Source: Tannerellaceae bacterium
GTDB taxonomy: Bacteria > Bacteroidota > Bacteroidia > Bacteroidales > Tannerellaceae
NCBI GenBank assembly: GCA_031267205.1
Contig: JAIRZN010000033.1
Span: forward strand, 1 to 6,490
DNA: 6,490 nt
Direction: 5' to 3'
Below are positions 1 to 5,595 of the stretch, piece after piece. The notes under the pieces are model-generated. The model saw only the letters and a program-made list of their open reading frames with translations. It made no database searches and was not told the origin of the DNA. The translations under genes were made by a program, and so were the position numbers. Every line of letters starts with the position of its first letter. The first letter of the stretch is position 1.

Positions 1-1
1 G

Positions 2-142
2 CAGCCGATAACGCCGGGATGCGGCTTTGATGTTAAACTTGTCAATTTCTATCAGTCTACCGCTGCACGGCTTGAAGACTTTGTTATTCGCGTCCTGTGT
101 GCGGTTTTCTATTTTGGAAAACTTATCGGCATATACAAATGA
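2..142 (+). CDS. possible 3' end of an upstream gene (unrecognised, 5' truncated)
   Basis: Bases 2-139 read as 46 sense codons without a stop, ending with TGA at 140-142. The translation ends in a hydrophobic stretch with the residues LCAVFYFGKLIGIYK, which could be a C-terminal helix, but I recognise no family. An open run of this length is expected fairly often by chance across six frames, and the antisense frame over the same bases is also open (without an ATG). The base composition is less AT-rich than the DNA just downstream, which mildly favours coding. Treat it as a candidate only; the upstream sequence would settle it. Confidence 0.2.
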   Translation, partial: QPITPGCGFDVKLVNFYQSTAARLEDFVIRVLCAVFYFGKLIGIYK

Positions 143-194
143 GTAAATGTTTGGTTTTCACTATATATATTTTTCATTCTGGGAAATTTTCCAA

Positions 195-224
195 TTTGTT
201 TCGATTTTATTGTTGTATTATTTG
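195..224 (+). promoter_or_regulatory. candidate Bacteroides-type promoter for the reductase gene
   Basis: A TTTG at 195-198 is followed 17 bases later by TATTATTTG (216-224). This resembles the -33 TTTG and -7 TAnnTTTG elements used by the primary sigma factor of Bacteroidota, except that the -7 element has three rather than two bases between TA and TTTG. Transcription would start near 230, giving a leader of about 45 bases before the ATG at 276. Matches this short are common in AT-rich DNA, so the call is tentative. Confidence 0.35.
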
Positions 225-275
225 GATGATAAATAAACAATCACTAAACTTGCAGTTAAATTAAAATAAACACAA

Positions 276-2810
276 ATGAAAAACAAAACTTACACATTTG
301 ACGAAGCATACAAGGCTTCACTCGAGTATTTCACCGGCGACGAGCTTGCTGCAAAAGTTTGGGTTAACAAGTATGCACTGAAGGACGCTTTCGGCAACAT
401 ATATGAAAAGTCGCCGGAAGACATGCACCGCCGTTTGGCGAAAGAAATCGCCCGCATTGAAAAAAAGTATCCAAATCCGCTAACGGAAACGGAACTATTC
501 GACCTCCTGGATCATTTCCGCTATATCGTGCCGCAGGGAAGCCCGATGACAGGCATAGGGAACAATTTCCAGATAGCCTCGCTCTCGAACTGCTTTGTCA
601 TCGGCCTGGACGGAAACGCGGACTCTTATGGAGCCATCATACGGATTGACGAAGAACAGGTTCAACTGATGAAGCGCAGAGGAGGCGTAGGGCATGACCT
701 GTCACACATCCGCCCGAAAGGCTCGCCGGTGAAAAACTCAGCGCTCACCTCCACAGGCCTGGCGCCTTTTATGGAACGGTATTCCAACTCAACCCGCGAA
801 GTAGCCCAGGATGGACGCCGCGGCGCACTGATGCTGAGCGTTTCAATCAAACATCCCGACTCGGAATCGTTCATAGACGCTAAGATGACGGAAGGCAAGG
901 TTACGGGAGCCAATGTATCCGTAAAGATCGACGACGACTTCATGAATGCCGTCATAAATGGCTCTACATACAGACAGCAATACCCCGTAGACTCCCCTAA
1001 TCCGACGACAATAAAGGAGACGGACGCCGTCACACTGTGGAAGAAAATCATACACAACGCGTGGAAATCAGCAGAGCCGGGCGTCCTTTTCTGGGATACT
1101 ATCATTAGGGAATCCGTCCCCGATTCGTATGCAGACTTCGGATTCCGTACCGTATCAACCAACCCGTGCGGGGAGATACCGCTATGCCCTTACGACAGTT
1201 GCCGCCTGTTGGCGATCAACCTCTATTCGTATGTCGTAAAACCTTTCACCAAAGAAGCGTATTTCGACTATGACCTGTTCAAGAAACATGCAGGCCTGGC
1301 GCAACGTATCATGGACGATATTATAGATCTGGAATCGGAGAAGATAGAAAGAATACTTGATAAGATCGACTCCGACCCTGAATCCATGGAGGTGAGAACC
1401 ACCGAACGCTACCTGTGGGAGAAGATACGAAAGAAAACCCTGGAAGGACGACGCACAGGCGTAGGCATCACTGCCGAGGGCGATATGCTGGCGTCGTTGA
1501 ACCTGAGATACGGAACGGAGGAGGCTACGGCTTGTGCGGAAAATATCCAGAAGGCTTTAGCTTTAGCCGCATACCGTTCATCCGTCACGATGGCCGGAGA
1601 ACGTGGCGCCTTCGCGGTATACAACTCTCAACTGGAAGAAAACAATCCTTTCATCAATCGCCTGAAGGAAGCCGACGCTGAACTATACAAAGACATGACT
1701 AAGTACGGACGGCGAAATATCGCCTGCCTGACAATCGCCCCCACAGGGACGACAAGCCTTATGACGCAGACCACATCGGGCATCGAGCCGGTCTTCCTGC
1801 CGGTATACAAACGACGCCGAAAGGTTAACCCTAACGATGCCGCCGCGCGTGTAGATTTTGTGGACGAGACGGGCGACGCTTTTGAAGAGTACACCGTCTT
1901 CCACCATAAGTTTGTCACCTGGATGCTGGCTAACGGACATCCGACGTCCAAAAAATATACTCAGGAAGAGATCGACGTCTTGGTTTCCAACTCGCCGTAC
2001 CATAAAGCTACCTCCAATGATGTCGACTGGCTCAATAAGGTGAAAATGCAGGGACGCATACAAAAATGGGTAGACCATTCCATAAGCGTAACTATTAACC
2101 TGCCGAACGAGGCGACGGAAGAACTGGTTGACAAACTCTATGTGGAAGCTTGGAGATGCGGATGCAAAGGTTGCACTGTCTATCGCGACGGTTCTCGCTC
2201 CGGCGTTCTTGTAGCTGCCGACAAGAAAAAGGACGACCGCATCTGCCTCGAACCTCCTGTGATCGTAGCCAAACGACCGCGTGAACTGGAAGCGGACGTC
2301 GTAAAATTCCAAAATAACAGGGAAAAATGGATTGCCTTCGTCGGACTGCTCAACGGCAAACCTTACGAGATATTCACCGGTATAGCCGACGACGACGAGG
2401 GCCTTATGCTACCAAAGAACGTATCAAAAGGGGCTATTATAAAAAGCTACGACGAAAACGGCAACAAACATTACGACTTCCAGTTCAAAAACAAACGTGG
2501 ATTCAAGATGACAATCGAGGGATTGGACGGCAAGTTCAATCCTGAGTTCTGGAACTATGCTAAGCTAATCTCCGGCGTGATACGCTATGGCATGCCGATC
2601 GACCAGGTCATCAAATTAGTGCAAGGCATGGAATTGGACAATGAATCCATCAACACATGGAAGAACGGCGTAGAACGGGCGCTTAAGAAGTACTTGCCGA
2701 ACGGAACGGTCGTCAAGGGTGAGAAATGCTCAAACTGCGGCCATGAAGCCCTCATATACCAGGAGGGATGCCTGATATGCACTAATTGCGGCGGCTCTAA
2801 GTGCGGGTGA
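276..2810 (+). CDS. nrdJ: adenosylcobalamin-dependent (class II) ribonucleoside-diphosphate reductase
   Basis: This cytoplasmic enzyme reduces ribonucleotides to deoxyribonucleotides, using adenosylcobalamin to form a thiyl radical; it needs neither oxygen nor a separate radical subunit. The 844-residue protein starts directly with the RNR N-terminal helical domain, and I see no ATP-cone. The catalytic barrel shows redox Cys106 (LSNCFVIG), the NPCGEIPL motif with Asn296, radical Cys298 and Glu300, and partner Cys309. The 11-residue spacing of the last two cysteines is the same as in the Thermotoga maritima class II enzyme. APTGTTS (488-494) is the phosphate-binding motif. CGCKGCTVYRDGSR (from 628) is characteristic of NrdJ, and a TSCPD-like region follows. 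The tail has six cysteines (818, 821, 832, 835, 838, 843): four could bind zinc and two could form the swinging re-reduction pair. The start fits the family's N-terminus, and an A-rich leader precedes it in place of a Shine-Dalgarno sequence. The gene seems to be transcribed separately from the next one. Confidence 0.96.
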   Translation: MKNKTYTFDEAYKASLEYFTGDELAAKVWVNKYALKDAFGNIYEKSPEDMHRRLAKEIARIEKKYPNPLTETELFDLLDHFRYIVPQGSPMTGIGNNFQIASLSNCFVIGLDGNADSYGAIIRIDEEQVQLMKRRGGVGHDLSHIRPKGSPVKNSALTSTGLAPFMERYSNSTREVAQDGRRGALMLSVSIKHPDSESFIDAKMTEGKVTGANVSVKIDDDFMNAVINGSTYRQQYPVDSPNPTTIKETDAVTLWKKIIHNAWKSAEPGVLFWDTIIRESVPDSYADFGFRTVSTNPCGEIPLCPYDSCRLLAINLYSYVVKPFTKEAYFDYDLFKKHAGLAQRIMDDIIDLESEKIERILDKIDSDPESMEVRTTERYLWEKIRKKTLEGRRTGVGITAEGDMLASLNLRYGTEEATACAENIQKALALAAYRSSVTMAGERGAFAVYNSQLEENNPFINRLKEADAELYKDMTKYGRRNIACLTIAPTGTTSLMTQTTSGIEPVFLPVYKRRRKVNPNDAAARVDFVDETGDAFEEYTVFHHKFVTWMLANGHPTSKKYTQEEIDVLVSNSPYHKATSNDVDWLNKVKMQGRIQKWVDHSISVTINLPNEATEELVDKLYVEAWRCGCKGCTVYRDGSRSGVLVAADKKKDDRICLEPPVIVAKRPRELEADVVKFQNNREKWIAFVGLLNGKPYEIFTGIADDDEGLMLPKNVSKGAIIKSYDENGNKHYDFQFKNKRGFKMTIEGLDGKFNPEFWNYAKLISGVIRYGMPIDQVIKLVQGMELDNESINTWKNGVERALKKYLPNGTVVKGEKCSNCGHEALIYQEGCLICTNCGGSKCG

Positions 2811-2846
2811 CAAATTATTTTTTTAATCATAGTAACGAAACATAAT

Positions 2847-2858
2847 TTATTTAAATAA
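2847..2858. repeat. perfect 12-base palindrome ahead of the RidA gene
   Basis: TTATTTAAATAA is its own reverse complement and lies 9 bases before the RidA start codon, in a 57-base AT-rich spacer. The spacer also holds a run of seven T (2818-2824) just after the reductase stop. The palindrome could be an operator or part of a promoter, but in DNA this AT-rich it may be chance. Overlapping it, TAATTTAT (2843-2850) is a weak match to the Bacteroidota -7 element, with no convincing -33 TTTG upstream. Confidence 0.3.
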
Positions 2859-2867
2859 CTAACGAGT

Positions 2868-3335
2868 ATGTACAACGCAGATGAACAATTTGAAAAATTA
2901 GGGCTTGTTCTGCCCCCGGCGCCTAAACCTTTAGGCGTCTATAAACCGGCTCTTGTCGTAGACGGTAAGTTCTTGTATCTCTCCGGTCATGGGCCGGTGA
3001 AAACGGACGGGGCGCTCATTAAAGGGCGCGTCGGCAGTCAACTGACTGAAGTGGATGGAAAACTGGCGGCGAGACAGGTCGCCCTTACTATGCTGGCCAC
3101 TATCAAGGCTAACTTCGGCAGCTTACACGCCGTGGGGAGGGTGATCAAAGTCTTTGGTATGGTTAATTGCACGCCGGATTACGAGCGGCATCCTTATATC
3201 ATTAACGGATGCAGCGAACTCTTCGCCGCCGTATGGGGCGCTGACGACGGCGTGGGCGCGAGGAGCGCCGTGGGTATGGGATCGCTGCCCGACAATATTC
3301 CGGTGGAGATAGAAGCTATATTCGAACTACGATGA
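2868..3335 (+). CDS. RidA/YjgF/YER057c/UK114-family protein, putative enamine/imine deaminase
   Basis: RidA proteins are small trimeric cytoplasmic enzymes that hydrolyse reactive enamines and imines such as 2-aminoacrylate, released by PLP-dependent dehydratases, to keto acids and ammonia. This 155-residue protein is longer than E. coli RidA (128) and matches the longer YjgF-like subgroup, opening with LGLVLPPAPKPLGVYKPA. Visible family features are the FLYLSGHGPV strand-turn, and the end GARSAVGMGSLP followed by PVEIEAIFELR. Arg132 aligns with the substrate-carboxylate-binding Arg105 of E. coli RidA, and Glu147 with Glu120. The Cys that follows Arg-Ser in E. coli is Ala134 here, so a cysteine at that position is not needed in this subgroup. 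Because the arginine is kept, deaminase activity is likely, though not proven. Its last four bases (ATGA) overlap the start of the next gene, so the two are very probably co-transcribed and translationally coupled; that partner is a plausible source of its substrate. Confidence 0.9.
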   Translation: MYNADEQFEKLGLVLPPAPKPLGVYKPALVVDGKFLYLSGHGPVKTDGALIKGRVGSQLTEVDGKLAARQVALTMLATIKANFGSLHAVGRVIKVFGMVNCTPDYERHPYIINGCSELFAAVWGADDGVGARSAVGMGSLPDNIPVEIEAIFELR

Positions 3336-4447
3336 CAAGTAACCTTCTACCCAGCGAATATGTTATAAGTAACATAGATTGCATTGATTCCCCGGCGTTG
3401 GTCGTCTACGAGGACATTGTGCGCGACAATATACGTAAGGCTATCGCGATAGTGGGCGACGTCGACAGGCTGCGCCCGCATGTGAAAACGCACAAAATGG
3501 AGGCCGTGTGCCGTATCATGATTGAGGAGGGTATAAAACGCTACAAATGCGCTACCATCGCCGAGGCGGAGATGCTCGCCGTCGCCGGCGCACGGGATGT
3601 GCTCCTGGCTTACCAGCCGGTGGGGCCTAAGGTGGCGCGCTTAAGGAAGTTGACGGAAACTTTCCCGCGGACTGTCTTCTCTTGCTTGGTGGACAATGCG
3701 GACAGCCTTGGCTTCATCAACAGGGCTTTTGACGGGGTCGCGCCGCTTAATGTCTTCATCGACGTGAATGTGGGTATGAACCGCACGGGCGCCGGCGTCG
3801 CAACTTCCCTATTGTTGGCGGAGATGATACCTTTGGCGGAGAACCTGCGTTTGGTGGGGCTTCACGGTTATGACGGGCATATACATGACAATAGTCTTTC
3901 GGCAAGAAGACAGGCGGCGGACAAGGCTTCCCTTATTCTCGACCAGGTATACTACGCTATCCGCCGCTCTCATTACTTTAGACTGACGCGCATCATCGGG
4001 GGGACGCCTACTTTTCCGATTCACGCTCTCCGGCCCGACGTGGAGTGCAGCCCGGGTACGTTCGTCTTCTGGGACGCGGGTTACGCGCGGGCCTATCTTG
4101 AGATGCCCTTCCGGTACGCTGCTATGGTAATCGGCAGAGTTGTCTCGCATGCTGACGGGAACAGGATGTGCGTTGATATTGGGTACAAGTCCGTCGCTTC
4201 CGAAAATCCTTTGCCGCGGATATACTTCCTGAACGATCCCACTATCTTCCCGCTCGAGCACAGCGAAGAGCATCTGATGGTCGATGCGGGCTGCCGCGGG
4301 ATTTTTCCGATAGGCACAGTCCTTTACGGAGTTCCAACACATATTTGCCCGACCGTCGCTTTGTACGAGAAGGCGTTTGTCGTTCGCAACAACTTATTTT
4401 TAGACACTTGGCCGGTCACGGCAAGAAATCGTTTCTTAAACATTTAA
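3332..4447 (+). CDS. PLP-dependent enzyme of the D-threonine aldolase / D-serine dehydratase family (fold-type III)
   Basis: The 371-residue protein joins an alanine-racemase-like N-terminal barrel to a C-terminal metal-binding beta domain. Visible signatures are IDSPALVVYED near the N-terminus, RPHVKTHK with Lys52 as the likely PLP Schiff-base lysine, FIDVNVGMNRTG, GLHGYDGH, the phosphate-binding GGTPTF, and SPGTFVFWDAGY. Near the end, VPTHICPTV supplies His337 and Cys339. From published structures, D-serine dehydratase of this fold (chicken, yeast) binds zinc through His-x-Cys, whereas characterised D-threonine and D-hydroxyaspartate aldolases use His-x-Asp. The sequence therefore leans toward a D-serine or D-threonine dehydratase-type reaction giving an enamine, but the substrate remains unproven. 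No signal peptide is seen, so it should be cytoplasmic. The start codon overlaps the RidA stop (ATGA), and the dipeptidase follows after 11 bases. An aldolase remains the main alternative. Confidence 0.92.
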   Translation: MTSNLLPSEYVISNIDCIDSPALVVYEDIVRDNIRKAIAIVGDVDRLRPHVKTHKMEAVCRIMIEEGIKRYKCATIAEAEMLAVAGARDVLLAYQPVGPKVARLRKLTETFPRTVFSCLVDNADSLGFINRAFDGVAPLNVFIDVNVGMNRTGAGVATSLLLAEMIPLAENLRLVGLHGYDGHIHDNSLSARRQAADKASLILDQVYYAIRRSHYFRLTRIIGGTPTFPIHALRPDVECSPGTFVFWDAGYARAYLEMPFRYAAMVIGRVVSHADGNRMCVDIGYKSVASENPLPRIYFLNDPTIFPLEHSEEHLMVDAGCRGIFPIGTVLYGVPTHICPTVALYEKAFVVRNNLFLDTWPVTARNRFLNI

Positions 4448-4458
4448 TTATACAGCAG

Positions 4459-5541
4459 ATGATAACAGATAAACTATTTATCGTAGATGCACACCTCGAC
4501 CTTAGCATGAACGCTATGGAATGGAACCGCGACTTGCGCATACCTATCGAGGATCTCAACCGACGGGAGGCTTCTTTGACGGACAAACCTGATCGTGGTC
4601 ACGCAACCGTTTCCTTCGGCGAATTACACAAGGGACGCATCGGCCTTGTCGTTGCGACGCAGATAGCGCGCTATGCCGGGCCCGGAAGCTCGCTCCAGGG
4701 GTGGATGTCGCCCGAACAGGCTTGGGCGCAGACGCAGGGACAGTTAGCCTGGTACCGGACAATGGAGGAGGCCGGCCTGATGAGAATGATAAAAAATGGC
4801 GACGAGCTTGACGCGCACCTTGACTTGTGGATGGGTAACAATCCGTCGGACAATAAACCTATCGGCTTCCTGCTTAGTCTCGAAGGCGCCGATTCGCTTG
4901 TCTCCTTAGATTATCTTGAAAGAGCCTACGAATACGGATTGAGAGCCGTTGGCCCGGCGCATTACGGCCCCGGACGCTATGCTAACGGCACCGATTCGTC
5001 GGGACGGCTTAACGCGGACGGGCAGGCCTTGTTGAAAAAAATGGAAGAGCTTAACATGATCCTTGATGTCTCGCACCTTAATGACGACGCCTTTTGGCAC
5101 GCGCTCGAGCTCTATCACGGGCCGCTTTGGGCAAGCCATAGCAATTGCCGGGCTCTCGTCGATCATAACCGGCAGCTCAGCGACGATATGATACTCGCCC
5201 TCATTGAGCGCGACGCCGTCATTGGCGTGGCTTTGGATGCCTGGATGTTGACGCCGGGCTGGCAGAGGGGCGTCTCCCTCCCGCGTGCGACGAACTGCAG
5301 CCTGAGGGCTGTGGCCGATAATATAGATCATATCTGCCAGTTAGCGGGCAATTCGCAGTGTGTCGCTATCGGTAGCGACCTCGACGGGGCGTTCGGAACG
5401 GAGCAATGTCCTTACGAAGTCCGGAAAATCTCCGATATACATAAGCTTTTTGATATACTTAGGAAGAGGGGCTACGAGCGCGACGACATAGAGGCTGTCG
5501 CCAACGGCAACATGATTGCCTTCCTGCGCCTGTCCATGTAA
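4459..5541 (+). CDS. dipeptidase, peptidase family M19 (renal/membrane dipeptidase-like)
   Basis: M19 enzymes are binuclear zinc dipeptidases that also accept dipeptides with a C-terminal D-residue. Taking the ATG at 4459 gives 360 residues, starting MITDKLFIVDAHLDL. The metal ligands known from human renal dipeptidase all have counterparts: His12 and Asp14 (DAHLDL), bridging Glu142 (LSLEGADS), His206 (LDVSHLND) and His227 (ASHSNCRAL). The two histidines are 21 residues apart, as in the human enzyme. Asp307 (IGSDLDG) matches the conserved acidic residue, and GPAHYGPGRYANGT is also typical. A TTG at 4345 would lengthen the protein by 38 residues, but that region overlaps the upstream gene and has no family character, so I rejected it. 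There is no signal peptide or lipobox; despite the family name it should be cytoplasmic. It is the last gene of the RidA-PLP enzyme-dipeptidase unit, which suggests that it feeds D-amino acids to its neighbour. No Shine-Dalgarno sequence is evident. Confidence 0.95.
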   Translation: MITDKLFIVDAHLDLSMNAMEWNRDLRIPIEDLNRREASLTDKPDRGHATVSFGELHKGRIGLVVATQIARYAGPGSSLQGWMSPEQAWAQTQGQLAWYRTMEEAGLMRMIKNGDELDAHLDLWMGNNPSDNKPIGFLLSLEGADSLVSLDYLERAYEYGLRAVGPAHYGPGRYANGTDSSGRLNADGQALLKKMEELNMILDVSHLNDDAFWHALELYHGPLWASHSNCRALVDHNRQLSDDMILALIERDAVIGVALDAWMLTPGWQRGVSLPRATNCSLRAVADNIDHICQLAGNSQCVAIGSDLDGAFGTEQCPYEVRKISDIHKLFDILRKRGYERDDIEAVANGNMIAFLRLSM

Positions 5542-5571
5542 CAGATGCCTGAAGGATGGGCGGCGGCTTCT

Positions 5572-5595
5572 CGGTTGTGCGGCTTAACGCAACCG
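5572..5595. terminator. weak hairpin between the convergent genes
   Basis: CGGTTG (5572-5577) can pair with CAACCG (5590-5595). Inside this, after a two-base bulge, CG pairs with CG around the loop GCTTAA. The loop contains the stop codon of the reverse-strand glucosaminidase gene, and the whole structure sits just past the dipeptidase stop. Because a hairpin forms on either strand, it could end or protect transcripts from both directions. There is no T-tract on either side, so it is not a classical intrinsic terminator. Confidence 0.25.

Larger units (their letters stand above)
1..275. other. AT-rich leader upstream of the ribonucleotide reductase gene
   Basis: No complete gene is visible here. 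The first ~140 bases are more GC-balanced, and bases 2-142 are open in one forward frame. From about 143 onward the DNA is strongly AT-rich, as expected of a promoter region. It holds three copies of TTTTC spaced exactly 16 bases apart (155, 171, 187), an AT stretch CTATATATAT (161-170), an 11-base inverted repeat GGAAATTTTCC (182-192) and a candidate Bacteroides-type promoter (195-224). I found no cobalamin riboswitch: the conserved B12-box sequence is not recognisable. Confidence 0.6.

Noticed and set aside
104..122. Hairpin GTTTTC/GAAAAC in the leader
   Set aside because: A six-pair AT-rich stem with no T-tract on either strand; not distinguishable from chance in this composition.
2..166. 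Reverse-strand open frame at the left edge
   Set aside because: Open for over 50 codons but without an in-frame ATG, GTG or TTG near its beginning, so a gene starting here is not supported.
1..275. Cobalamin riboswitch upstream of the B12-dependent reductase
   Set aside because: I could not find the conserved B12-box or the expected paired regions. Such riboswitches usually control B12 synthesis, B12 transport or B12-independent isozymes rather than class II reductases.
1683..2312. Long open frame on the reverse strand inside the reductase gene
   Set aside because: It is fully antisense to an intact conserved gene, shows no recognisable domain, and is explained by the codon bias of nrdJ. 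The same applies to the other antisense frames there, such as 662-1162 and 1628-1951.
2779..2824. Intrinsic terminator after nrdJ
   Set aside because: GCACT and AGTGC near the gene's end can pair, and seven T follow, but the stem is only 5 bases with a 16-base loop, and the T-run starts 13 bases after the stem.
3809..4342. Reverse-strand open frame within the PLP-enzyme gene
   Set aside because: Antisense to a well-supported gene, with no family motif; it reflects the GC and codon pattern of the real gene.
4345..4458. TTG-initiated N-terminal extension of the dipeptidase (38 extra residues)
   Set aside because: It overlaps the upstream gene by about 100 bases, its residues are just that gene's coding sequence read in another frame, and the M19 family normally begins close to the DAHLD motif, which the ATG at 4459 provides.
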